Positions 1 through 6,708 are shown, numbered from the stretch's first letter. The stretch is DNA of 7,980 nucleotides from Candidatus Omnitrophota bacterium (GCA_023248095.1 JAHFFF010000074.1:1-7980), one strand, 5' to 3'. Made by a program: numbers and translations. The notes: generated by a model from the letters alone, not told the origin.

Positions 1-25
1 CTTGAGGAGGATCAACTGCTCGGAG

Positions 26-40
26 GGGGGTGTTGCCCCC
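26..40 (-). other. Short GC hairpin just after rpsA
   Basis: Five G (26-30) and five C (36-40) flank TGTTG, so the transcript downstream of the rpsA stop can form a 5-bp all-GC stem with a 5-base loop. No U-rich run follows on the minus strand, so it is not a convincing Rho-independent terminator. It may slow 3' exonucleases or be chance. The other bases in 1-44 show no gene. Confidence 0.3.
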
Positions 41-44
41 ATGC

Positions 45-1733
45 TCAAACGCGCTTGAGGCTGAGGGCGATCCGGCGCTGCTCCTCGTCCACACGGAGGA
101 CGCGGGCCTGCAAGGTATCGCCCACCTTGTACTGGGATTCGAGGAATGAGATGACGGCTTCGGGCTGGGCTTCTCCGGTCTCCGTTGCAGCGGGTGCTGC
201 CTGCTCAGTCTTGTCGCTCTTTGCCGGCCGACGGCCGGGCCGCTTCAAATGGCCGGGTAAACGGATCGGAAGCTCAGAAAGATGGGCCAACCCATCCAAA
301 TCCTTCTCGATCTCAATGAAGACTCCGAAGGGTGCGATCTTTGTAATCTTTCCCTCAACGAGGGTTCCGGAAGGATACCGCTCTGCGATGGAGGCCCAAG
401 GGTCCGGCTGAAGGGCCTTCAGGCTTAAGGAGACCTTCCGGTTCTCCGGATCGGCGGAGACAATCATCACCTCCACCTCCTGGCCTTTCTTCAAGCATTC
501 AAAGGGATGATTGTATCGCCGGGTCCAGGAGATGTCCTGCACGTGGAGCAGCCCTTCAATCCCTTCGGCCAACTCCACAAAGGCGCCGTACTCGGTCATG
601 TGCTGAACCCGGCCCATCACACGGTTCCCGACAGGATGCTCCTTGAGGAAAGCCCCCCAGGGATTCTCTTCCGCCTGCTTGAATCCGAGCGCGATCTTCT
701 GGTTCTCCCGGTCCACACCCAGCACCACGCAGTCCACCTCGTCTCCCACCTTGACCACCTCGTTCGGATGGGCCGGCCGCTTGGTCCAGGAGAACTCGGA
801 GATGTGCACCAGGCCCTCCACCCCTTTCTGCAGCTCGACGAAGGCCCCATAGGGCATCACGGAAACGACCTTTCCCTTGATCCGGCTTCCTACCGGGAAG
901 AGGGCCTCCACCTGATCCCAAGGATTCGGGACGAGTTGCTTCAATCCCAGCGAGATCTTCATCGTCTCCCGGTCGAAACCGAGTATCATTACGTCCAATT
1001 TCTGTCCCACTGAGATCACCTCACTGGGATGGCCCACCCGACCCCAGCTCATGTCCGTGATGTGGAGAAGACCGTCCACCCCACCCAGATTGATGAAGCC
1101 GCCGAAATCGGTGATGTTTTTCACCACCCCTTGCCGGACCTGCCCGACCTCCAGCTCATCCAACACCTTCTGCCGCACCAGGTCCCGTTCTTTCATCATG
1201 GCGTCGCGCCGGGAAACCACGATGTTCTTGCGGGCCTTGTGAACCTTAATGATGATGACGTTCAGCGTCTGTCCGACCAGGGAATCCAGATTCCCGAAAC
1301 CGCGAAGGAAAACTTGGGAGGCGGGGAGGAAGGCCTCGACCCCGTCCACATCCACCATCAGCCCCCCCTTGACCTTGCGAACCACCTTGCCGGAGACGAG
1401 ATCCCCCTCCTTGGCAACGGTCAGAAGCTTTTCCCAACCCTTCACCCGCTCCGCCTTGCGCTTGGAGAGAACCACGAGGCCGTCGTTGTTCTCCACCGAC
1501 TCCAGCAGCACCTCGACCTCATCCCCCACCTTGAGCTGAGCGGGATGATCAAACTCTTCCAGGGCAATGGCCCCTTCGGATTTGTACCCCACATCCACCA
1601 TGATCTCTTTGGCGTTGACGGCGATAATCCGGCCCTTGACGATTTGGCCCTCTTGGAGTTGTTTCAGGCTCTCATCGTACATCTTGGAGAGTTCTTCAGT
1701 CGATACAGACACAGGATTTTCCCCTTGCGACAT
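45..1733 (-). CDS. rpsA: 30S ribosomal protein S1, six S1 domains
   Basis: S1 binds the leader of mRNAs on the 30S subunit and helps unfold and load them for initiation. The 562-residue protein has six S1 (OB-fold) repeats at about 28-95, 109-176, 195-265, 281-352, 368-439 and 455-562. Domains 3-5 carry the classical pattern such as YGAFVEL, GVEGLVHISEFSW and KISLGLK, with NPW linkers. Domains 1 and 2 are more divergent, as in the ribosome-binding half of Gram-negative S1. The sixth domain is interrupted after GLAHLSEL (481-488): a charged Lys/Arg-then-Ala/Glu-rich stretch precedes YKVGD (535-539), adding roughly 35 residues compared with domains 3-5. I give the ATG at 1733 as the outer limit; the GTG at 1712 has the better ribosome binding site and may be the real start (555 residues). 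Either start overlaps the end of cmk. The gene is last in the visible block and may also have its own promoter inside cmk. Confidence 0.97.
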   Translation of the reverse strand: MSQGENPVSVSTEELSKMYDESLKQLQEGQIVKGRIIAVNAKEIMVDVGYKSEGAIALEEFDHPAQLKVGDEVEVLLESVENNDGLVVLSKRKAERVKGWEKLLTVAKEGDLVSGKVVRKVKGGLMVDVDGVEAFLPASQVFLRGFGNLDSLVGQTLNVIIIKVHKARKNIVVSRRDAMMKERDLVRQKVLDELEVGQVRQGVVKNITDFGGFINLGGVDGLLHITDMSWGRVGHPSEVISVGQKLDVMILGFDRETMKISLGLKQLVPNPWDQVEALFPVGSRIKGKVVSVMPYGAFVELQKGVEGLVHISEFSWTKRPAHPNEVVKVGDEVDCVVLGVDRENQKIALGFKQAEENPWGAFLKEHPVGNRVMGRVQHMTEYGAFVELAEGIEGLLHVQDISWTRRYNHPFECLKKGQEVEVMIVSADPENRKVSLSLKALQPDPWASIAERYPSGTLVEGKITKIAPFGVFIEIEKDLDGLAHLSELPIRLPGHLKRPGRRPAKSDKTEQAAPAATETGEAQPEAVISFLESQYKVGDTLQARVLRVDEEQRRIALSLKRV

Positions 1734-2391
1734 AATCGATTAGTTTAGCAAGAACTTGATCCGGTTGCAACCTTGTATTGTCGATCCGCACGGCGCCCCG
1801 GGCCGGGCGTAGGGGGGAGATGCTTCTCTGCTGGTCCCTGCGGTCCCGCTCGCGGATCTCCTTCAGAACCTGGGCAAATGCGACCCGGTGACCGGATGCC
1901 TTCAGCTCCTCAAAGCGGCGCTTGGCCCGTTGGGCGAGGCCCGCCGACATGAAAAATTTGAGTGGGGCATCCGGAAAAACGACCGTGCCGGTGTCTCGAC
2001 CCTCGGCGACCACTCCCCCCGCTCGCCCGATGGCCCGTTGCTGCCGGACCAGGGCACGCCGCACCCCCGGGATGGTCGCCACCTGCGAAGCTACATCGGA
2101 AATCTCGGGACTGCGGATCGCCCGAGTGACATCTTTCCCATCCAGCAAGACTTGCGCCCGCCCTCCAGATCCAAGCCGGAAGGTGATCGCAGAACGATCG
2201 GCCAACTGCGCCAGACTCCGGCGATCGGTCAACCGGACCTTCCTGCGGACCGCCTTCAGGGCAACAGCTCGGTACATGGCGCCGGTATCCAGATAGAGGT
2301 AGCCTAATCTTTTGGCGAGATTCCGGGCTGCAGTGGACTTGCCGGTGCCCGAAGGCCCATCGATGGTGATGACGAACCGCCTCCTTCGCAC
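1696..2391 (-). CDS. cmk: Cytidylate (CMP/dCMP) kinase
   Basis: Phosphorylates CMP and dCMP with ATP, feeding CTP and dCTP pools in the cytoplasm. From the GTG at 2391 the product has 231 residues, normal for the family (about 220-230). The P-loop is GPSGTGKST (12-20), followed by the Cmk signature YLYLDTGAMYRAVALKA and later GRDTGTVVFPDAPLKFFMSA with RAKRR. The C-terminal SPLRPARGAVRIDNTRL matches the usual SPLxPAxDAxxIDT region, with Arg-Gly where Glu/Asp-Asp is common. The open frame runs upstream to 2562, but that stretch is the antiparallel-free shadow of tyrA in another frame and has no Cmk character. No ATG, GTG or TTG lies between the tyrA stop and this GTG other than the GTG itself. 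The ribosome binding site ahead of it is poor; a good AAGGAGG sits at 2380-2386 just inside the gene, with no standard start codon behind it. The 3' end overlaps the start of rpsA. Confidence 0.9.
   Translation of the reverse strand: MRRRRFVITIDGPSGTGKSTAARNLAKRLGYLYLDTGAMYRAVALKAVRRKVRLTDRRSLAQLADRSAITFRLGSGGRAQVLLDGKDVTRAIRSPEISDVASQVATIPGVRRALVRQQRAIGRAGGVVAEGRDTGTVVFPDAPLKFFMSAGLAQRAKRRFEELKASGHRVAFAQVLKEIRERDRRDQQRSISPLRPARGAVRIDNTRLQPDQVLAKLIDYVARGKSCVCID
1720..1726 (-). promoter_or_regulatory. Ribosome binding site suggesting a GTG start for rpsA at 1712
   Basis: The minus strand reads AAGGGGA and ends 7 bases before a GTG at 1712, in frame with rpsA (codon 8 counted from ATG 1733). 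The ATG at 1733 has no comparable sequence ahead of it. This favours initiation at 1712. Confidence 0.5.
1742..1770 (-). promoter_or_regulatory. Candidate sigma70-type promoter for rpsA inside cmk
   Basis: On the minus strand TTGCAA (1765-1770, 4 of 6 consensus) is followed by exactly 17 bases and TAAACT (1742-1747, 4 of 6). A TGC directly in front of the second hexamer makes an extended -10 element. Transcription would begin near 1735, at the upstream ATG of rpsA, leaving a leader of roughly 20 bases with the ribosome binding site at 1720-1726 ahead of the GTG at 1712. In E. coli rpsA also has promoters within or near cmk (established), which fits the need for high S1 expression. Confidence 0.4.
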
Positions 2392-2396
2392 GGGGA

Positions 2397-3266
2397 TCAG
2401 CGCTTCAGCCGTTGGCGTTTCTTTTGAGCGGTGCGAAATTGCTTGGTCAGGGTATCCGAATTCCCGCTGGCGATGAGGCCCCGCAATTGTCGAAGTTCTT
2501 TCAGCAGCCGATCCATCGCTGCGGTAATTGCGCGCCTGTTCGTCCAGCAAATCTCCCGCCACAAAGCAGGATCACCGAGGGCAATGCGGGTTGTGTCGGA
2601 AAATCCGCCGGCACTCAGGCCCATTGCTTCCTCCTGCGCCACAAGAGTAAGGCCCACCGCCGCCAAATGGGGGAGATGACTTATCTGAGCGACCAGGGTA
2701 TCGTGATGCGCCGGGGAAATTTCAACGCATCGGCCGCCCACCGACCGCCACAGCGCGAAAACCCGGCGAACGGCGGTTCGGCTGGTCCGCGCGACCGGTG
2801 TCACCACGCAGGGGGCCCCCCGGAAAAGATCCAGATTCGCCGCGCCGATTCCGGAACGCTCGGAACCGGCCATCGGATGGGAACCCACATAGGTGATCCG
2901 CTCCGGAAGAAAGGAACCCAGGGCTTGGGTAATCTCCCCCTTCGTGCTGGCTACGTCGGTGAGAATGAATCGATGGCGGGTCAGTTTGACAATCTGCCGC
3001 GCGATCGGAACAACCGTCAGCGGCGGGGTGGCGATCACGACCAGCTCTGATTCGCCCAGCCAATTGGGACAGAGCTCGGTATCTCCATCATCGATCGCAC
3101 CCCGCGCCTTGGCCTTGCGAATGGTCGTTTCGTGCCGTGCGAAGCCGATCACACGCCGCGCAACGCGGCCTTTCCGCAGGGCCATCCCCAGCGAGCCGCC
3201 AATGAGACCTAAACCAACAATGGCTACCTGATCAAAGAGTGGTTGCATCAAGAACTTTTGAACCAT
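2397..3266 (-). CDS. tyrA: Prephenate dehydrogenase
   Basis: Oxidatively decarboxylates prephenate to 4-hydroxyphenylpyruvate using NAD(P)+, the committed step to tyrosine. In the 289-residue protein the N-terminal Rossmann domain has GLGLIGGSLG at 18-27, and further motifs are VVIATPP (76-82), TDVASTKG (103-110) and SHPMAGSE (129-136). His130 is the expected catalytic base and Ser107 a likely partner. The C-terminal helical dimer domain carries ISHLPHL (195-201) and GGFSDTTRIA, whose Arg is expected to bind the substrate carboxylate. No C-terminal ACT domain is present, consistent with the short form of the family. Two starts are possible, ATG 3266 and ATG 3248; neither has a clear ribosome binding site. 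The second gives MQPLFDQVAIVG, closer to the usual beginning. Using 3266, the gene overlaps the preceding one by 35 bases. The stop is followed 5 bases later by the proposed cmk GTG. aroA, often next in this gene order, is missing. Confidence 0.95.
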   Translation of the reverse strand: MVQKFLMQPLFDQVAIVGLGLIGGSLGMALRKGRVARRVIGFARHETTIRKAKARGAIDDGDTELCPNWLGESELVVIATPPLTVVPIARQIVKLTRHRFILTDVASTKGEITQALGSFLPERITYVGSHPMAGSERSGIGAANLDLFRGAPCVVTPVARTSRTAVRRVFALWRSVGGRCVEISPAHHDTLVAQISHLPHLAAVGLTLVAQEEAMGLSAGGFSDTTRIALGDPALWREICWTNRRAITAAMDRLLKELRQLRGLIASGNSDTLTKQFRTAQKKRQRLKR

Positions 3267-3753
3267 GAACGAAAGTCGGAAGGAATTCTAATCCTGACGC
3301 TGTTTTTTCAATGTCGTCCTTAAGAAAAATCATCAGCAAGGAGTCCCCCACCTTAGGCGGAGTTTGCCAGGCCTCCCTGTAATGGGGAGAGGGCGGGCCC
3401 TCAATTTGCTTCCAAAACGTCGCGACTATTTCATCACCCTCATGTTTAGAGAAATCCACGCTAGATTCATTCTTGACGACACGTTTGATAACACAGTAGG
3501 CTGACACTTTTCGCTCTTTGGTTTTAATGTACGGTCCGGTGTCGTCCCCCGAAAAATAGCCTCGATCTCTGACGTTCGCAGTATCTTCAACCCTCTTCAC
3601 CTCAACCGCGATTGCCAGTACCGAATTCTCTATCTCTCTATCAAGCCCCCCTCGAGCAACATACTCCGTATAGCTTATTCCCGCAGAGGCATCACCCTGC
3701 AGGACCAACAAGGGGATGAATCCCCAGCAGAGGAAAAACAGGACAATTCTCAC
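3232..3753 (-). CDS. Small exported protein of unknown function
   Basis: I do not recognise this 173-residue protein. The frame is open further upstream to 3936, but that part is a shadow of aroF. The GTG at 3753 forms a GTGA overlap with the aroF stop and opens directly into a signal peptide: Arg2, a hydrophobic core at about 3-18 (IVLFFLCWGFIPLLVL) and a probable signal peptidase I site after DASA (21-24). The mature part (about 149 residues) should be extracytoplasmic. It looks beta-rich, with NSVLAIAVEVKRVED (43-57), KVSAYCVIKRVVKN (82-95), GDEIVATFW (106-114) and PPKVGDSLLMIFLKDD (132-147). This last segment recalls small OB-like bacterial domains that end in a vGdxxLxFL strand, but that is only an impression. 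No membrane anchor or lipobox Cys is seen. The 3' end overlaps tyrA. GC over 3301-3720 is about 49% by hand count, below most sampled blocks of the neighbours (58-68% in aroF and hisC samples), which suggests later acquisition. Confidence 0.72.
   Translation of the reverse strand: MRIVLFFLCWGFIPLLVLQGDASAGISYTEYVARGGLDREIENSVLAIAVEVKRVEDTANVRDRGYFSGDDTGPYIKTKERKVSAYCVIKRVVKNESSVDFSKHEGDEIVATFWKQIEGPPSPHYREAWQTPPKVGDSLLMIFLKDDIEKTASGLEFLPTFVHGSKVLDATTL
3285..3311 (-). promoter_or_regulatory. Possible weak sigma70-type promoter ahead of tyrA
   Basis: The minus strand carries TTGAAA (3306-3311) and TAGAAT (3285-3290), each matching the sigma70 consensus at 5 of 6 bases. The spacer is only 15 bases, short of the preferred 17. 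It lies in the AT-richer 3' end of the unknown exported gene and would start transcription about 10-15 bases ahead of the tyrA ATG at 3266. Such matches can arise by chance in AT-rich sequence. Confidence 0.25.
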
Positions 3754-4763
3754 AGTTCCCGGCCGATGGCCCGGGCGATCCTCCTCAGCTCCTGCATGAG
3801 CTTGGAGAATTTCTCCGGGAGCATTGCCTGCGGCCCATCGCAGAGGGCCTCCTCCGGCTTGGAATGGACCTCGATGAGCAGCCCATCGGCACCGGCGGCA
3901 ACCGCCGCTTTCGCCATGGAGGGAACCAATCCCCATCGCCCTGCGGCATGGCTGGGATCCACCACGATCGGCAGGTGGCTTAAACTTTTGATGATGGGGA
4001 TACAGCTGAGGTCCTGCGTGAAGCGGGTTTCCGTCTCAAAGGTGCGGATCCCCCGCTCACAGAGGATCACGTTGAAGTTCCCGTTCTGCAGGATGTATTC
4101 GGCCGAGAGCAGCCAATCCTTGATGGTGGAGGCCATCCCTCGCTTCAGGAGCACCGGCTTCTTCGACCGCCCCACCTCTTTCAAGAGATCGAAGTTCTGC
4201 ATGTTCCGCGCCCCGATCTGAATGACGTCGGCGTGGCGCTCCACCATGTCCAGGTCCCGGATGTCCATCAGCTCCGTGGCGATCGGCAGGCCGGTCCGCT
4301 TGCGTACCTCCACCAGGAACTTCAGGCCCTCCTCGCCGAGCCCCTGAAAGCTGTAAGGGGAAGTCCTCGGCTTGAAGGCCCCCCCTCGCAGAATCACCGC
4401 CCCGCCCTTTTTCACACTGCGGGCGATGGAGTACAACAGATCGAAATTCTCCACGGCGCAGGGACCGGCCATGACGACCACCCGGTTGCCTCCGACCTTG
4501 ATCCCGTTAATGTCGACCACCGTATCCGCCGGCTTGAATTCCCGCGAGACCAGCTTGTACGGCGCCAACACCGGCATCACCTTCTCCACCCCGGGGAAGA
4601 CATCGAGGGGTTGAACGCGCAGCAGATCCTCCTCGCCGATGACGCCGATGATGGTCCGCTCCAGGCCCCGGGAGATCATGGGCTTGAGCCCCAAGGACTT
4701 CACCTTGGAAACGATGTGCTTGAGCTGCGACTCTGTTGCATCCGGTTTGAGTACGATGATCAT
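3750..4763 (-). CDS. aroF: 3-deoxy-7-phosphoheptulonate (DAHP) synthase, class I beta with N-terminal ferredoxin-like domain
   Basis: Condenses phosphoenolpyruvate with erythrose-4-phosphate to DAHP, the entry step of the shikimate pathway. The 337-residue product has two parts. Residues about 1-70 form a ferredoxin-like regulatory domain (MIIVLKPDATESQLKHIVSK onward), which in the Thermotoga maritima enzyme binds Tyr/Phe for feedback control. Residues about 85-337 form the TIM-barrel. Motifs are AGPCAVE (99-105), KPRTSPYSFQG (131-141), IGARNMQN (183-190), LLKRGM (205-210), CERGIRTFE (235-243), VDPSHAAG (268-275) and GLLIEVH (294-300). The four metal ligands fall at Cys102, His272, Glu298 and Asp309, the same numbers as I recall for T. 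maritima. It starts at ATG 4763 (ATGA overlap with hisC, strong ribosome binding site) and ends in a GTGA overlap with the next gene. Naming differs between databases (aroF, aroG or aroA-type); the reaction is clear. Confidence 0.96.
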   Translation of the reverse strand: MIIVLKPDATESQLKHIVSKVKSLGLKPMISRGLERTIIGVIGEEDLLRVQPLDVFPGVEKVMPVLAPYKLVSREFKPADTVVDINGIKVGGNRVVVMAGPCAVENFDLLYSIARSVKKGGAVILRGGAFKPRTSPYSFQGLGEEGLKFLVEVRKRTGLPIATELMDIRDLDMVERHADVIQIGARNMQNFDLLKEVGRSKKPVLLKRGMASTIKDWLLSAEYILQNGNFNVILCERGIRTFETETRFTQDLSCIPIIKSLSHLPIVVDPSHAAGRWGLVPSMAKAAVAAGADGLLIEVHSKPEEALCDGPQAMLPEKFSKLMQELRRIARAIGREL

Positions 4764-5860
4764 GAAGCTTCCCTCCTTATCTGGTTCAACGCTTGAATGA
4801 AGGCCTGGTTCTCTTGAGGCAATCCGATGGTCACCCGCACGTAGTCGGGCAAATCCCAGCCCTGCATGTGGCGCACAATGATCCCCCGCTTTAAAAGGGC
4901 CTGCACCGTCTCAGAGGCCTTGGGGCCGACCCGGAAAAGGATGAAGTTGGTCGCGCTCGGAATGCAGGCGAAACCGATCTGCTCCAAGGCTTGAACCAAG
5001 ACCCGCTTCTGCTCACGCAACAATCGGCGGGTCGCCTCCAGGTGCTCTGTATCTTCCAGAGCCGCCGCGGCAGCCACCTGCGCCAGGCTGTTGACGTTGA
5101 AGGGCTCCCGGACCCGGTGCATCGCCTCGATCAGATCCGTAGGCGCCATTCCGTAGCCCACGCGGATGCCGGCCAACCCATACGCCTTGGAGAAGGTCCG
5201 GGTGATGATCACCGGATGCCGCCCCAGGAAGGCCCGGCTATCCGGATAATCCGGAACGTCCGCGACCTCCGCGTACGCCTCGTCGAAAAAGACCACCACG
5301 TGCGGAGGCAGGCCCCCCATGAAGGCCTCCACCTCGGCGCGGGTCACATAGGTGCCGGTCGGGTTATCCGGGTTGGCGATGAAGACCAGCCTCGTGCGCC
5401 GGGTGACCGCCCGGCGCATGCCGGCCAGGTCGTACCGGAAATCCCTGAGCGGGACCGTGCGGATCTTCGCCTCCGCGATCTGAGAGGCAATCTGATAGAT
5501 CACAAAGGTCGGATGGGCGATGACCACCTCATCCCCCGGCTCGATCAACGCCCGCACCGCCAAGGTGATGATCTCATCGGAACCGTTGCCCACGATGAAC
5601 TGCTCCGGGACAAGACCCATGTGACGCGCCAGCTTCCGGACCAGGTAAAAGCAGTGGCTGTCCGGATAGCGATGCAGGGACGGCAGAGCCTGGCGGATCG
5701 CCTCCAATGCCTTCGGGCTGGGCCCAAGAGGATTCTCATTGGAGGCCAGCTTCATCGCCGAGGGAAGCCCCAGCTCCCGCTGCACCTCCTCGATCGGTTT
5801 GCCCGGGGTGTAGGGGGTAACACGGGCCAAGCTCTTGCGCGCTAAGCGGGTCAGCATCAT
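4760..5860 (-). CDS. hisC: HisC-family aminotransferase, probably serving Phe/Tyr synthesis
   Basis: A PLP-dependent fold-type I aminotransferase of 366 residues, matching the usual length of histidinol-phosphate aminotransferase. Counting from the ATG at 5860, visible motifs are SNENPLGPS (40-48), GNGSDE (91-96), NPDNPTGT (163-170), FDEAYAE (192-198) and FSKAYGLAGIRVGYG (223-237), with Lys225 as the PLP-binding lysine. The reading frame extends further up to 5911, but that extension lies wholly inside pheA. The ATG at 5860 forms an ATGA overlap with the pheA stop, and a second ATG follows at once (5857), so either could be used. No other histidine gene is nearby and the gene lies between pheA and aroF, so the likely main job is transamination of phenylpyruvate and 4-hydroxyphenylpyruvate. 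HisC enzymes are known to be able to do this, and a dual role with histidinol phosphate remains possible. The end overlaps aroF by 4 bases. Confidence 0.92.
   Translation of the reverse strand: MMLTRLARKSLARVTPYTPGKPIEEVQRELGLPSAMKLASNENPLGPSPKALEAIRQALPSLHRYPDSHCFYLVRKLARHMGLVPEQFIVGNGSDEIITLAVRALIEPGDEVVIAHPTFVIYQIASQIAEAKIRTVPLRDFRYDLAGMRRAVTRRTRLVFIANPDNPTGTYVTRAEVEAFMGGLPPHVVVFFDEAYAEVADVPDYPDSRAFLGRHPVIITRTFSKAYGLAGIRVGYGMAPTDLIEAMHRVREPFNVNSLAQVAAAAALEDTEHLEATRRLLREQKRVLVQALEQIGFACIPSATNFILFRVGPKASETVQALLKRGIIVRHMQGWDLPDYVRVTIGLPQENQAFIQALNQIRREAS
4771..4778 (-). promoter_or_regulatory. Strong ribosome binding site of aroF
   Basis: The minus strand reads AAGGAGGG, a near-perfect Shine-Dalgarno sequence ending 7 bases before the aroF ATG at 4763. 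It is embedded in the last codons of hisC (IRREAS) and fixes the aroF start. It is the best ribosome binding site in the window. Confidence 0.8.
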
Positions 5861-6702
5861 CGCCCACCCTGAATGGGATACGACCCCAACACCTTCACGG
5901 TAGAGGTGCAAGGCTCCAGCGCCCTGAGCGCCCTCTGAACGCGAGGCTCAGACTGGTGCCCTTCGAAATCGATGAAAAAGATGTACTCCCACGCCTTCCG
6001 CTTCGTGGGCCGAGATTCGATCTTTGTCAGATTGATCCTGTACTTCTTAAATGGAACTAGGGCATCGTGCAGAGCACCCGGTTTGTCTTTAAGAACAAAC
6101 ATAAGCGACGTCTTGTTTTTCCTTCCGCGGCGTGGAGCCTTCAAACTGAGGACCAGGAATCGGGTCCGGTTATCCTGAGTGACCGGAATCGGAATTGCTT
6201 TCAGGTGGCCCCGGTTCGCCAATTCTCGCCTGCCGATTGCCGCACGCTCGCGTGGATCGATGAGACGATCCTCACGGAAGAGCCATTGTACCGCCTCTGT
6301 AGTAGAACTCGTCTCGACATGAGCTACATCCACCGCAAGTTGTTTTTCCAACCAGCGGCTACACTGCGCCAATGCTTGTGGGTGCGAATAAACTACCCGG
6401 ATCTTTTCTTTTGAAGCCCGTGGGTCCATGATCAGGTAATGTTGGATCGGCAGATCAATCTCTCCACAGATTCTGGCCGGAGAATTCTTGAAGTCCATGA
6501 ACCGATCCAAGGTGCGCGTGACCGCCCCCTCCAGAGAGTTCTCAATCGGCACCACCCCGAAATCGGCCTTCTCCCGCTCCACCATGCGGAAGACATCCTC
6601 CACCGTCGGGGCATGAAGGTATCTGGCCTTCACACCGAACCTTTTCCTGGCTGCGAAGTGGGTGTTGGTCTTCTCCGGCCCGAGGTAAGAAACGGTCAGC
6701 AT
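5857..6702 (-). CDS. pheA: Prephenate dehydratase with C-terminal ACT domain
   Basis: Decarboxylates and dehydrates prephenate to phenylpyruvate, the committed step to phenylalanine. Residues about 1-185 form the periplasmic-binding-protein-like catalytic domain: YLGPEKTNTHFAA (6-18), VVPIENSLEGAV (50-61), SHPQALAQC (106-114) and the essential TRF motif (180-182) within DNRTRFLVL. Residues about 198-281 are an ACT regulatory domain with GALHDAL (209-215) and ESRP (229-232), the sites that bind phenylalanine in the family, so feedback inhibition by Phe is expected. The first motif departs from the common GTFSH form: it reads KTNTH, with Lys for Gly and Asn for Phe. The ATG at 6702 follows the mutase stop after 6 bases. 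The nearest Shine-Dalgarno-like AAAAGGA lies about 15 bases upstream, rather far, which points to coupled re-initiation. The gene ends in an ATGA overlap with hisC. Several blocks of it are AT-richer than the neighbours (43-45% GC over 6001-6120 by hand count). Confidence 0.95.
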   Translation of the reverse strand: MLTVSYLGPEKTNTHFAARKRFGVKARYLHAPTVEDVFRMVEREKADFGVVPIENSLEGAVTRTLDRFMDFKNSPARICGEIDLPIQHYLIMDPRASKEKIRVVYSHPQALAQCSRWLEKQLAVDVAHVETSSTTEAVQWLFREDRLIDPRERAAIGRRELANRGHLKAIPIPVTQDNRTRFLVLSLKAPRRGRKNKTSLMFVLKDKPGALHDALVPFKKYRINLTKIESRPTKRKAWEYIFFIDFEGHQSEPRVQRALRALEPCTSTVKVLGSYPIQGGR

Positions 6703-6708
6703 GGGTAA

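Noticed and set aside
26..40. Rho-independent terminator of rpsA
   Set aside because: A GC stem is present, but no U-tract follows on the transcribed strand and the stem is only 5 bp; kept only as a hairpin of low confidence.
1029..1748. Plus-strand open frame of 239 codons opposite the 5' half of rpsA
   Set aside because: Antisense to conserved S1 domains, composition rich in His/Leu/Pro as expected for a shadow frame; no start signal or domain seen.
2392..2562. N-terminal extension of cmk up to an ATG at 2562
   Set aside because: The extra 57 residues lie within tyrA in a different frame, have no Cmk similarity, and the P-loop would sit about 70 residues in instead of near residue 12.
3754..3936. 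N-terminal extension of the exported protein up to an ATG at 3936
   Set aside because: It is a Gly/Arg-rich shadow of aroF and would place the signal peptide 60 residues inside the protein.
4991..5845. Long plus-strand open frame of 284 codons opposite hisC
   Set aside because: Its product is Arg/His/Gln/Pro-rich without any recognisable motif, and it lies wholly antisense to a well-conserved aminotransferase. Typical antisense shadow of GC-rich coding DNA.
5861..5911. N-terminal extension of hisC up to an ATG at 5911
   Set aside because: The extra residues lie inside the ACT-domain end of pheA; the ATGA overlap at 5860 gives the usual length.
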